Below, one piece after another: positions 25,525 to 34,560 of a stretch of DNA of 64,000 nt. Every line of letters starts with the position of its first letter. Position 1 is the stretch's first letter. This DNA is from JANNPJ01 sp965200525 (GTDB taxonomy: Bacteria; Actinomycetota; Actinomycetes; Actinomycetales; Kineosporiaceae). The position numbers and the translations under genes were made by a program. The notes under the pieces were generated by a model. That model saw only the letters and a list, made by a program, of their open reading frames with translations, searched no databases and was not told the DNA's origin. The stretch covers positions 2,418,001-2,482,000 of the forward strand of contig OZ241368.1 in the NCBI GenBank assembly GCA_965200525.1, read 5' to 3'.

Positions 25525-27125
25525 GTTCGCGCACCGAGCAAGCTGTTGGTAGAGCACGGAGTTTCATGGGCGGCTTCACGCCGGGCCAGCGAAGCGTCGT
25601 GGTGGTGGCCATTCTCGGCCTGTTGCTGGGCGCTTTCGCGCTGAGCCGCTGGGTCGCCCAGCCGAGCTGGACCGTGCTGTACGGAAACCTTTCCGGCGCC
25701 GACGCTCAGGCCATGGTCGACCAGCTCAACACCGACGGCGTGAAGTACAAGCTGGAGGACGGCGGCTCGACCGTCCTGGTGCCGCAGGGCCAGGTCGCCC
25801 AGGAGCGGATCGCGCTCGCCGGCAAGGGCCTGACCGGTGGCGACAGCGCCAGCTCTGACGGCTGGTCGATCCTCGACAAGCAGGGCATCACCGCCACCGA
25901 CTTCCAGCAGAACGTCGCCTACCAGCGGGCCATCGAGGGCGAGCTCTCGAAGACCCTGGAAGCGATGGACGGCGTCAGCGAGGCCATCGTGCACCTGGCC
26001 GTGCCGAAGAAGGACGTCTTCGCGACCGAGAGCGACCGGACCACCGCATCGGTGCTGCTGTCCCTGACCCCGGGCACGACCCTGACCACCGAACAGGTCA
26101 GCGCGGTCACCCACCTGGTCGCCGGCAGCGTCGCCGGCCTCAAGGCGGACGACGTCACCGTGACCGACCAGGCCGGAAAGATGCTGTCCGACACCAGCGG
26201 CGGGGCCGCGGGCGCGGCCGGCGCGGCCAGCCAGACCGACGCCCAGACCGCCAGCTACGAGAACCGGATGAGCACCGAGGTGCAGCGCGTCCTGGATTCC
26301 GTGGTCGGCCCCGGTCACAGCGTGGTCCGGGTGAACGCCACCCTCGACTTCAACGACACCGACACCACCAGCGAGACCTACGCGACGGCGACCCCGACCG
26401 CGCCGCCGCTGAGCCAGGCCACCGTGCAGGAGCAGTACTCCGGCAACGGGGCCAACACCGGCGGCACGCTGGGCCAGATCCTGCCGACGCCGATCGTCAC
26501 CGCCAGCGGGGCCGGTTCGTACATCCGCAACCAGAGCACGGTCAACAACGCCGTCGGCAAGACCGTCCAGAAGGTGGTCACGGCCCCCGGGTCGGTGCAG
26601 CGGATGACCGTGGCCGTGGTGCTCGACTCCAAGACCGCCGGCTCGCTGAACCCGACCCAGGTGCAGCAGATCGTGGCCAACTCGGTCGGCCTGAACACCG
26701 CCCGCGGTGACACCGTGCAGGTCAGCACCCTGCCCTTCGACACCACGGCGGCCGCGGCGGCGAGCAAGGAGCTGGCCGCGGCGACCAAGGCCCAGAAGAC
26801 CGGCACCTACCTGGCCATGGCCAAGAAGATCGGCCTGGTCATCCTGATCCTGGTGATCCTGTTCCTGGCCACTCGCCGGCGCAAGAAGCTGGACGAGGCC
26901 ACCGTCGACGCCACCGCCAGCGACCTGCCCGCGGGCAGTGGGCTGATCCTCAACCCGGGCCAGAACGGCGCCCTCGGCGGCGGCGGCAACAACCAACTGG
27001 CCATCACCCAGGAGGCCGACATCTCCCGCGACCGGATGCGGGACGAGGTCTCGGCCCTGGTCGACAGCCAGCCGGACGACGTCGCGCAGATGCTGCAGGG
27101 CTGGCTCGCGGAACGGAAGTCGTAG
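25521..27125 (+). CDS. fliF: Flagellar MS-ring protein FliF
   Basis: A 534-residue membrane ring protein. Two membrane helices flank the periplasmic ring-building region: VVVVAILGLLLGAFAL near residues 25-40 and IGLVILILVILFLA near 435-450. The first domain contains WTVLYGNLSGADAQAMVDQL. The cytoplasmic tail (VSALVDSQPDDVAQMLQGWL) is the FliG-binding segment. GTG overlaps the fliE stop. Confidence 0.95.
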   Translation: MSSRTEQAVGRARSFMGGFTPGQRSVVVVAILGLLLGAFALSRWVAQPSWTVLYGNLSGADAQAMVDQLNTDGVKYKLEDGGSTVLVPQGQVAQERIALAGKGLTGGDSASSDGWSILDKQGITATDFQQNVAYQRAIEGELSKTLEAMDGVSEAIVHLAVPKKDVFATESDRTTASVLLSLTPGTTLTTEQVSAVTHLVAGSVAGLKADDVTVTDQAGKMLSDTSGGAAGAAGAASQTDAQTASYENRMSTEVQRVLDSVVGPGHSVVRVNATLDFNDTDTTSETYATATPTAPPLSQATVQEQYSGNGANTGGTLGQILPTPIVTASGAGSYIRNQSTVNNAVGKTVQKVVTAPGSVQRMTVAVVLDSKTAGSLNPTQVQQIVANSVGLNTARGDTVQVSTLPFDTTAAAAASKELAAATKAQKTGTYLAMAKKIGLVILILVILFLATRRRKKLDEATVDATASDLPAGSGLILNPGQNGALGGGGNNQLAITQEADISRDRMRDEVSALVDSQPDDVAQMLQGWLAERKS

Positions 27126-27128
27126 TCG

Positions 27129-28151
27129 ATGTCCGTGGCGATCAACGAAGTTCCGCTCACCGGCCTGCGAAAGGCCGCGATCTTCCTGGTCCAGCTCGGC
27201 CGGGACAAGGCGGCCAAGGTCATGGCCCTCCTGCCGGAGGACATGGTCGAGGACCTCACCGGCGAGATCGTCCGGTTGCGCGACGTCAGCAACATGGACG
27301 CCGAGTCGGTCCTCACCGAGGCCCACGAGGTGCTGGCCAGCCACTCGAACAACGCCCGCGGCGGGCTCGAGCTGGCCCGCCAGCTGCTGGCCCAGAGCGT
27401 CGGGGCCGAGCGGGCCGACGAGATCATGGAGCGGCTGGGCGCGACCCTGGCCGAGATGCCGTTCGAGGGCATCCGGCGGGCCGACGCCCGGCAGTTGCTG
27501 TCGTTCCTGGCCGATGAGCACCCGCAGACGATCGCCCTGGTGCTGGCCCACCTGGCCCCGCAGCAGTCGGCCATCGTGCTCTCCGGCCTGAACCAGAACC
27601 TGCAGGCCGCGGTGGCCTACCGGATCGCCTCGATGGAGCCGGCCAGCCCGGAGGTGATCCGGCTGGTGGAGCGCGAGCTCGAGCGCCGGATGACGACGGT
27701 GCTGGGCCCGCAGGAGATGTCGACCGTGGGCGGGGTGGCGCCGCTGGTGGCGATCATCAACCGGGCCGACCGCTCGACCGAGCGGATGATCCTGGAGGGC
27801 CTGGAGACGGTGAACTCCGAGCTGGCCGAGATCGTCCGGGCCCAGATGTTCATCTTCGAGGACATCCTCACCCTCGACGACAAGGCGATCCAGCTGGTGC
27901 TGCGCAATGTCGAGAGCGGCGACCTGGCCCTGGCCCTGAAGGGGGTCAGCCCGGCGGTCAAGGACAAGATCACCAAGAACCTGTCCGCCCGCGCGGCCGA
28001 GAACCTGGTCGAGGAGATCGAGCTGCTCGGCGCCGTCCGGCTCAAGCAGGTCGAGGAGTCGCAGGCCAAGGTCGTGCAGGAGATCCGGGCCCTGGAGCAG
28101 TCCGGCCAGATCGTGATCATGCGCGGCAGCGACGAAGCGATGGTGGAGTGA
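27129..28151 (+). CDS. fliG: Flagellar motor switch protein FliG
   Basis: A 340-residue rotor protein that contacts FliF, FliM and the stator. The EHPQTIALVLAHL motif near residue 120 binds FliM, and the C-terminal MFIFEDILTLDDKAIQLVL helix carries the charged torque residues that face MotA. It follows fliF by 3 bases. Confidence 0.96.
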   Translation: MSVAINEVPLTGLRKAAIFLVQLGRDKAAKVMALLPEDMVEDLTGEIVRLRDVSNMDAESVLTEAHEVLASHSNNARGGLELARQLLAQSVGAERADEIMERLGATLAEMPFEGIRRADARQLLSFLADEHPQTIALVLAHLAPQQSAIVLSGLNQNLQAAVAYRIASMEPASPEVIRLVERELERRMTTVLGPQEMSTVGGVAPLVAIINRADRSTERMILEGLETVNSELAEIVRAQMFIFEDILTLDDKAIQLVLRNVESGDLALALKGVSPAVKDKITKNLSARAAENLVEEIELLGAVRLKQVEESQAKVVQEIRALEQSGQIVIMRGSDEAMVE

Positions 28152-28855
28152 TGGTGTACCGCCCGCCCGCCAACAGCGGATCCCGGCCCAGCCCGGTGGT
28201 GGACACCGACAGCCCCGAGGTCTCGGTGCGCTCGGCCCGGCTGGACCGGCCGCTGCGCAAGACCTCGCTCGACCCCACCTACACCGACCCGCACCTGGAG
28301 GAACTGGTCCGGGTCGCGGCCGAGCGGGCCAAGAACGAGGCCCAGGCCCAGGGCTACGCGGCCGGCTGGTCGCAGGGCCGGCAGGCCGCGCTGGAGCGGG
28401 CCCAGTCCGAGAACGCCCAGCACGCCCAGCAGGTGATCGGCGAGCGGGCCCTGGTCGGGACCCGGATGCGCGAGCTGCTGACCGAGCTGGCCGCCGCCGC
28501 CCGGACCGCCCGGGTGACCACCGTTCCGGAGTGGACCGAGGTCGCCGACGTGCTCGCCGAGGGCGCGTTGCGGCTGGCGGCCAGCATTCTCGGGCGCGAA
28601 CTGCAGTCGATCGACGACGCCGTGGCCCAGTCGGTCCGGATGGCCCTGCGCCGGCTGGCCGAACCGGGCGAGGCCGTGGTGCACCTCAACCCGTCCGACG
28701 CGGCGATGGCCGAGGGTGACGGCGACCTGGGCGTTCGGGTGATCTCCGACCCCAGCGTGCCGGTGGGCAGCGTGCTGGTGCTCACCCCGTCGCAACGACT
28801 GCAGCACGACCTGCCGGCCGCCCTGGCCGCGGCCGAGGCGGTGCTGAAGTCATGA
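28151..28855 (+). CDS. fliH: Flagellar export ATPase regulator FliH
   Basis: A 234-residue protein that binds FliI and the export gate. A disordered N-terminus is followed by a long helix with AxxxG-like spacing (AAGWSQGRQAALERAQSENA) and a C-terminal domain with VVHLNPSD. The ATG at 28151 forms TGATG with the fliG stop; a GTG at 28148 is also possible. Confidence 0.88.
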   Translation: MVYRPPANSGSRPSPVVDTDSPEVSVRSARLDRPLRKTSLDPTYTDPHLEELVRVAAERAKNEAQAQGYAAGWSQGRQAALERAQSENAQHAQQVIGERALVGTRMRELLTELAAAARTARVTTVPEWTEVADVLAEGALRLAASILGRELQSIDDAVAQSVRMALRRLAEPGEAVVHLNPSDAAMAEGDGDLGVRVISDPSVPVGSVLVLTPSQRLQHDLPAALAAAEAVLKS

Positions 28856-30276
28856 CCAGTGCGCTGGCCACCGAACTACGGCGGCACCTGATCGACGCCG
28901 CGGCCGTGGCTGGGCCCGCGGTCGAGGGCCTGGTCGGCGAGGTGCTGGGCCTCGGGATCGGGGTCCGGGGCCTGCGGGCCGCGGTCGGCGAGCTGGTCAC
29001 GGTGACCACCGCCGCCGGGCCGCTGCCGTGCCAGGTGATCGCCGTCCAGCGGCACGGCGTCACCTGCATGCCGCTGGGCACCACGGCCGGCGTGGCCGCC
29101 GGCGACCCGGTCCGGGCCTCCGGCGACCAGTTGCTGGTGCCGGCCGGGTACGGCCTGCTCGGCCGGGTGGTCGACCCGCTCGGCCGGCCGATCGACGGCA
29201 AGCCCCGGCCCAGTGGGGTCGAGCTGGTGCCGGTGGAGGCCAGTGCCCCCAACCCGCTGCACCGGCGCCGGGTCGAGAACGCGCTGCCGACCGGGGTCCG
29301 CGCCCTGGACACCCTGCTGCCGGTCGGGGCCGGTCAGCGGGTCGGCATCATGGCCGGCTCCGGCGTCGGCAAGTCGACCCTGCTCGGAATGGCGGTCCGG
29401 GGCACCGCCGCGCCGGTCCGGGTGGTGGCCCTGGTCGGCGAAAGAGGCCGCGAAGTGCGCGATTTCATCGAGGACACCCTCGACGAGGCCTCGCGCGAGC
29501 GCACCGTGATCGTGGTCGCCACCGCCGACGACCCGCCGATGCTGCGGGTCACCGCCGCCTTCACCGCGACCCGGATCGCCGAGTGGTTCCGCGACCTGGG
29601 CGAGGACGTGCTGCTGGTCGTCGACTCGGTCACCCGCACGGCGATGGCCCAGCGCGAGGTGGCCCTGGCCGCGGGCGAACCACCGGCCAGCCGGGGCTAC
29701 CCGGCGAGCGTGTTCGCCATGCTGCCGCGGCTGCTGGAGCGTTCCGGCCCCGGCGCCAACGGCACCATCACCGCGTTCTACACCGTGCTGGTCGAGGGCG
29801 ACGACATGCAGGACCCGATCGGGGACGCCGTGCGCGGCATCCTCGACGGTCACGTGGTGCTCTCCCGGTCGCTGGCCACGGCCGGCCACTTCCCGAGCAT
29901 CGACGTGCTCGAATCGGTGTCCCGGGTCGAGCGGGCCGTGCTTAGCTCGGCCCAGCACGAGCTGACGATCACCTTCCGCCGGCTGATGGCGGCCTGGCGC
30001 GACGTCCGCGAACTGGTCGAGGTCGGCGCCTACGCGGCCGGCAGCGACCCGGTGGCCGACGTCGCGATCCGGTTGCGGCCGGCGATCGACACCTTCCTGC
30101 GGCAGGCGCCGAACCAGGTGGTGCCGATCGAGCAGTCCTGGAACGAGCTGGCCGCCCTGCTCGGGGTCAAGCCCGAGGCCCGCACCGGCCTGCTGCCCAA
30201 CGCCCCGGTCGGCACCCTCGGCCGAGGCCCCGGTTCGCCCGGTGGGCGTGGCGGTTCGATCGGTGGTGGCCGGTGA
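28852..30276 (+). CDS. fliI: Flagellum-specific ATPase FliI
   Basis: A 474-residue export ATPase related to the F1 beta subunit. The Walker A AGSGVGKST is near residues 168-176, Walker B LLVVDSVTR near 252-260, and the ERGREV and SRGYPASVF blocks are present. It releases chaperones and primes substrate unfolding at the base of the export gate. ATG overlaps the fliH stop. Confidence 0.96.
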   Translation: MTSALATELRRHLIDAAAVAGPAVEGLVGEVLGLGIGVRGLRAAVGELVTVTTAAGPLPCQVIAVQRHGVTCMPLGTTAGVAAGDPVRASGDQLLVPAGYGLLGRVVDPLGRPIDGKPRPSGVELVPVEASAPNPLHRRRVENALPTGVRALDTLLPVGAGQRVGIMAGSGVGKSTLLGMAVRGTAAPVRVVALVGERGREVRDFIEDTLDEASRERTVIVVATADDPPMLRVTAAFTATRIAEWFRDLGEDVLLVVDSVTRTAMAQREVALAAGEPPASRGYPASVFAMLPRLLERSGPGANGTITAFYTVLVEGDDMQDPIGDAVRGILDGHVVLSRSLATAGHFPSIDVLESVSRVERAVLSSAQHELTITFRRLMAAWRDVRELVEVGAYAAGSDPVADVAIRLRPAIDTFLRQAPNQVVPIEQSWNELAALLGVKPEARTGLLPNAPVGTLGRGPGSPGGRGGSIGGGR

Positions 30277-30839
30277 AGCGCTTCCGCCTGAAGACGCTCG
30301 AGCGGCTGCGGGCCCAGGAGCTCGAGGCCACCGGGGTCGAGTTGCACGCCGCGACCAGCGCGGTCGCGGTGGCGGTGGCCCGCCGTGACCAGCTCGCGGC
30401 CGAGCTGCGCGATCCGCCCGGCGCGCCCGGAACCGGGCTGACCACCGGGGCCGACCTGGAGCTGGCCGGCAACTACCGCCAGCTGCTGCGCGAGGAGATC
30501 GTGGTCGAGGGTCGGCAGATCGCGGAGCTGGAGGAGAAGCTCGACCAGGCCCGTTCGGTCTGGCTGGCCGCCCGCAGCAAGCTGCGCGCGGTCGAGGTGC
30601 TGCACGACCGACACCGGATCGCGGCCCGGGCCGACGCCGACCGGCGCGAGCAACGCGAACTCGACGAGCTGGCCGGCACGCGGCGTCCCGGGCTGAGCAT
30701 CGGCGACCCGCTCGACGTGCGGGAGACCGCCGTCCCGCATGTCGATCTGGACGCCGCCCGCAACACCCTGGACGACCCGGACGGCCCTGACCCCAGGGAC
30801 GACGACGCTCTCGACAACCCTGAGGTGGTGATCCCGTGA
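30273..30839 (+). CDS. fliJ: Flagellar export chaperone FliJ
   Basis: A 188-residue protein whose first ~130 residues form a long coiled coil (FRLKTLERLRAQELEATGVE), the FliJ stalk that sits in the FliI ring. The last ~50 residues are acidic and probably disordered, making it longer than the usual ~145. GTG overlaps the fliI stop. Position between fliI and the hydrolase gene supports the call. Confidence 0.83.
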   Translation: MKRFRLKTLERLRAQELEATGVELHAATSAVAVAVARRDQLAAELRDPPGAPGTGLTTGADLELAGNYRQLLREEIVVEGRQIAELEEKLDQARSVWLAARSKLRAVEVLHDRHRIAARADADRREQRELDELAGTRRPGLSIGDPLDVRETAVPHVDLDAARNTLDDPDGPDPRDDDALDNPEVVIP

Positions 30840-31942
30840 CCGACGGTCTCGCAACGATCCAGGCCCGGATCACCCAGATCCAGTCCCTGGTCGGCAGCGT
30901 CAGCACCGGCTCGGCCGGCAGCGGCGTGAGCACCTCCGGTGCGACCTCGGCCACCGGCACCAGTTTTCAGGACGTGCTCTCGCAGAACGGCCTGAGCGCC
31001 GACGCCGGCACCGCCGGGCAGCAGGCGGTGGCCATCGCCAAGAAGTACCTCGGCGTGCAGTACAAGTGGGGCGGCACCGATCCCAGCACCGGGCTGGACT
31101 GCTCGGGCCTGACCCAGCTGGTCTACGGGCAGCTCGGGGTATCGCTGCCCCGGGTCGCGGCCGACCAGGCCAAGACCGGCACCAAGGTCGACTCGCTGGC
31201 CTCGGCCCAGCCCGGCGACCTGGTGTTCTTCGGTTCCCCGGTGCATCACGTGGGGATCTACGTCGGCAACGGCAAGATGCTCGACGCCCCGCACACCGGG
31301 GCCAAGGTGCAGATCCGCGACGTCTACGAGACGCCGTCGGCGATCCGGCGGGTGGCCCCGCCGGCCGGCTCGGCCGGCGCCGGGCTCTCCGCCGCGACCG
31401 GGCTCAGCTCGGCCGCTCTGGCCAACCTGTCGCCCTCCGACCTGGCCGGACTGCTCGGTGGCACCGGCGCCTCCGGGGGCACCGACGTCACCGCCCTGCT
31501 GGCCGGCCTGTCCCCGACCGGGTCGAGCGCGAACCCGGTCACCGCCACCGGTGGGCTGACCGGCACGCCCTACGCCGCCCTGTTCACCGCGGCCGGCCAG
31601 CGCTACGGCGTCGACCCGGCGCTGCTGTCGGCGGTGGCCAAGGCGGAGAGCGGCTACCGGGCCACGGCGGTCAGCCCGGCCGGGGCGCAGGGCCTGATGC
31701 AGCTGATGCCGGGCACGGCCCGCTCCCTCGGCGTCGACCCGGACGTTCCGGCCCAGGCCATCGACGGTGCCGCCCGGCTGCTGTCGGACCACCTGCGCAC
31801 CTTCAACGGCCGCACCGACCTGGCCCTGGCCGCGTACAACGCGGGCCCGGGCGCGGTGCGCAAGTACGGCGGTGTTCCGCCTTATCCAGAGACCCGTACC
31901 TACGTCCAGCGTGTGACGAAGAACTGGGGAGAACTGCGATGA
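30836..31942 (+). CDS. Bifunctional flagellar peptidoglycan hydrolase: NlpC/P60 endopeptidase plus lytic transglycosylase
   Basis: A 368-residue protein with two wall-cutting domains. Residues ~60-180 are NlpC/P60, with catalytic Cys89 in LDCSGLTQLVYGQ and His in VHHVGIYVGNG. After a Ser/Gly linker, residues ~245-368 are a C-lysozyme-like transglycosylase with Glu271 in AKAESGYRATAVSPAGAQG and LMQLMPGTARSLG. No Sec signal is present, so export through the flagellum is likely, as for FlgJ. It overlaps fliJ and fliK by four bases each. The two activities would open a gap in thick peptidoglycan for the rod. Confidence 0.88.
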   Translation: MTDGLATIQARITQIQSLVGSVSTGSAGSGVSTSGATSATGTSFQDVLSQNGLSADAGTAGQQAVAIAKKYLGVQYKWGGTDPSTGLDCSGLTQLVYGQLGVSLPRVAADQAKTGTKVDSLASAQPGDLVFFGSPVHHVGIYVGNGKMLDAPHTGAKVQIRDVYETPSAIRRVAPPAGSAGAGLSAATGLSSAALANLSPSDLAGLLGGTGASGGTDVTALLAGLSPTGSSANPVTATGGLTGTPYAALFTAAGQRYGVDPALLSAVAKAESGYRATAVSPAGAQGLMQLMPGTARSLGVDPDVPAQAIDGAARLLSDHLRTFNGRTDLALAAYNAGPGAVRKYGGVPPYPETRTYVQRVTKNWGELR

Positions 31943-33822
31943 GCCAGATTTCGAGCATTCGGGCGGCCTCGGTGCTGCCCGCGGCGGCCCGGACCGAGGT
32001 CGACGAGCCGAGCGAGGCCGACGACGACTTCGAGGCGGCCCTGGCCCGGGCCCACCGGGTGGCCGACAACGATCCGCTGACCGCCGCGGCGGCGGTGACC
32101 GCTCCCCGGGCCGAGCCGGCCGCCCTGGCGATCCCGGTGGCCCGCCGGATCGCCGACGACCAGACCCGGGCCGCCCAGACCCGCGAGGACGACGACCGCA
32201 GCCAGAGCCCGGACGGCGACGACCCGGACGGGCGGGTCCGGGGCCGAAGCAAGGCCAAGGGCCGGGCCGGCACCTCCTCCGACGACTCGGCTTCCGCCAC
32301 CGATCCGACCTCGAGCGCTGCTTCGACCGTTGGCCCGACCGCTGACTCGACCGGTAATTCGGCCACCGTCGGCGCCGCCACGGGGACAGCGGTCATCGCC
32401 ACCACCGGCGCCCATCCGGCCGGGACGACGAGCGCCGATCCGGCTCAGGCGGCCGCAGCTGGGGGTGGGACTGGAGCGGTGGCCGCGACGGCGGGCGGAG
32501 TGACCGGTGCGGTGACCGGAACCGCGAAACCTGGCCCGCCGACGACGGGTGCGACGACGACGGCGATCGGAACAGCGAACAGCACCGGTGCCGGCGGAGT
32601 GGCCGCCGCAACCGGCGACCCGGCGGCGACCGGCCGGAAGAAGGCCACGAGCGCGGATCCGGCGGCCGGAGCCGGGCCACTGGGAACCGCGTCGACCGAC
32701 GGCCCCGGCGGCGCTCCCGGCACCCCCGGCACCGCCAGTGCTCCCGGCACCGCCGGCACTCCCGGCTCTGCCGGTTCCGGTTCGCAGCCGACTGCCGCAG
32801 CCACCCTGACCGGACCGCTCCCCGACCACAAGCATCCGGGCGCGCCGGCCGACGGCCCGACCCGGCCCGACCCGGACGGCACCGCGAGCGCCCTCCAGGC
32901 CGCCGCGACCGCTCCGTCCGGCCCGGCGGGCACCGATCCCGCGACCGTGACCTTCGGTGCCACCAGCTCGTCCGCGGTGCCGACCGATGCCGCGCCGGGC
33001 ACCGACCCGGGCCCGGCCGGCGCGCCGTCGTCCCTCGCCGTCGGCACTACGAGCGGCACCGACTCCGGCCCGGGCGGTCAGGCCTCGGACCGCAACCCGG
33101 CCGACCGCTCTGACGCCGGCCCGATCGACCCGGCCCGCGCCGACCCGGGCGCACCGGCCGCGGACCCGACCCAGGCGATCCTGACCAGCAGCGGGCCGGC
33201 CGCCGCCGCGACCCCGGCCGCCCCCGGAGTGCCGGTTGTGGCCGTGGCCCCGGACCCGTCGTCCGTCCCGGGAATCACCGGGATCGTTTCGGTGGCCGCC
33301 GCTTCCGGCCCGGCTCTGACCGCGGCGGCACCGGCCACCGCCCGGGCCCGGGCGGCCGAGATCACCGATCAGGTGGTGGCCCAGGTCGGCCGCCAGTTGC
33401 AGGGGGCCCGGATGCTGAGCGACGGCACCCACCACACCGTGCTGCGACTCTCGCCCGAGCACCTGGGTGAGGTCACGATCACGCTCGACGTGAAGGCCGG
33501 CGGCGTCCGCCTGGATCTGGCCGCCAGCGGGACGGCGCTGTCGGCCCTGCAGTCGGATCTGGGCCGGCTGCGCGACGACCTGGCCGGTTCGGGCCTCGAC
33601 CTCGGCGACGTGACCCTGAGCCCGGCCGACACCGGAGCGGCCGGAGCCGGAGCCGGTAACAACGGCCAGCCCGCGGCCCGAGACCGCTGGCAGGACCCGT
33701 CCCTGGGCGGCCGGGCCGGGTCGGACAGCGCCGGGCCGAGCCCCCGATCGGCGCCGTCCGAACCGGCGTCCTTCCGCCCTTCGGGGCGGACCCCGGACGG
33801 CGGCCTGGACCTCCTGGTCTGA
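31939..33822 (+). CDS. fliK: Flagellar hook-length control protein FliK
   Basis: A 627-residue protein with a ~450-residue Ala/Pro/Thr/Gly-rich disordered region and a C-terminal hook-length domain (VLRLSPEHLGEVTITLDVKA near residues 495-515). The N-terminal part serves as a ruler and the C-terminal part switches export from hook to filament subunits. The ATG overlaps the previous stop. The repetitive middle is a plausible site of length change, which would alter hook length. Confidence 0.85.
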   Translation: MSQISSIRAASVLPAAARTEVDEPSEADDDFEAALARAHRVADNDPLTAAAAVTAPRAEPAALAIPVARRIADDQTRAAQTREDDDRSQSPDGDDPDGRVRGRSKAKGRAGTSSDDSASATDPTSSAASTVGPTADSTGNSATVGAATGTAVIATTGAHPAGTTSADPAQAAAAGGGTGAVAATAGGVTGAVTGTAKPGPPTTGATTTAIGTANSTGAGGVAAATGDPAATGRKKATSADPAAGAGPLGTASTDGPGGAPGTPGTASAPGTAGTPGSAGSGSQPTAAATLTGPLPDHKHPGAPADGPTRPDPDGTASALQAAATAPSGPAGTDPATVTFGATSSSAVPTDAAPGTDPGPAGAPSSLAVGTTSGTDSGPGGQASDRNPADRSDAGPIDPARADPGAPAADPTQAILTSSGPAAAATPAAPGVPVVAVAPDPSSVPGITGIVSVAAASGPALTAAAPATARARAAEITDQVVAQVGRQLQGARMLSDGTHHTVLRLSPEHLGEVTITLDVKAGGVRLDLAASGTALSALQSDLGRLRDDLAGSGLDLGDVTLSPADTGAAGAGAGNNGQPAARDRWQDPSLGGRAGSDSAGPSPRSAPSEPASFRPSGRTPDGGLDLLV

Positions 33823-33874
33823 GTCGCTGGTTCAACCGCACCATCACGGCAGTCCTCAACGAAAGGAGCTCGGC

Positions 33875-34390
33875 ATGACCTCCACCGGAAGCATCACCCC
33901 CCCGACCGGAACGGTCGGCCAGCAGACCGGTTTCAGTGTCGGTACCGGCGCCACCAGCGCCGACATCGACGGCTCGGCCAACAAGGACATGTTCTTGAAA
34001 CTGCTGGTCGCGCAGATGAAGTACCAGGACCCGAGCAAGCCGACCGACGCCAGCGCGTTCCTGGCCCAGACGGCTCAGTTCACCCTGGTCGAGAAGATGC
34101 AGGCGCTGGAGGACTCGCAGGCGACGATGACGCAGTCCAACCAGCTCCAGGCGGCCACCTCGATGCTCAGCGACACCGTGTCGTGGACCGAGAAGGACTC
34201 CAAGGGCAACGACGTCACCAAGAGCGGCGTCGTCAGCGGAGTCACGGTGTCGGCCGCCGGTGCGGCCACGCTGATGGTCGGCGACAAGGAGATCGCGGTC
34301 AGCGCCGTCACCAAGATCACCAAGCCCGCCGCCGCCGGCGCCACCCCCACCACCGGCACCCCCGCCACCGGGACCGGCAGCACGACCTGA
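33875..34390 (+). CDS. flgD: Flagellar hook capping protein FlgD
   Basis: A 171-residue hook cap scaffold. KDMFLKLLVAQMKYQDPSKP and QFTLVEKMQALED are the conserved N-terminal block. It is shorter than many FlgD proteins and ends in a Thr/Gly/Pro tail, so the outer domains are reduced. Strong AAGGAG before the ATG. Confidence 0.93.
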   Translation: MTSTGSITPPTGTVGQQTGFSVGTGATSADIDGSANKDMFLKLLVAQMKYQDPSKPTDASAFLAQTAQFTLVEKMQALEDSQATMTQSNQLQAATSMLSDTVSWTEKDSKGNDVTKSGVVSGVTVSAAGAATLMVGDKEIAVSAVTKITKPAAAGATPTTGTPATGTGSTT

Positions 34391-34418
34391 CCGGCCCGGA
34401 GCCTGACTCACGGACGAG

Positions 34419-34447
34419 TCAAGCCTGTTTCACCCGGATGCCGCGAC
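34419..34447 (+). promoter_or_regulatory. Weak FliA-like promoter upstream of flgE
   Basis: TCAAG (34419-34423) and GCCGCGAC (34440-34447) are separated by one base more than ideal. It is about 115 bases before flgE in a 170-base spacer. The -10 lacks the usual GAT, so support is low. Confidence 0.27.
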
Positions 34448-34560
34448 CCGATCCACTCAGGACCGCAATCGCGACCACCGAAAGTACTCCCGGAGCGCAG
34501 GACGCCCTCCGGTCCTACCGGCACGGACGCCGCCCCCTTACGAACCTCAGGAGGTTCGGC

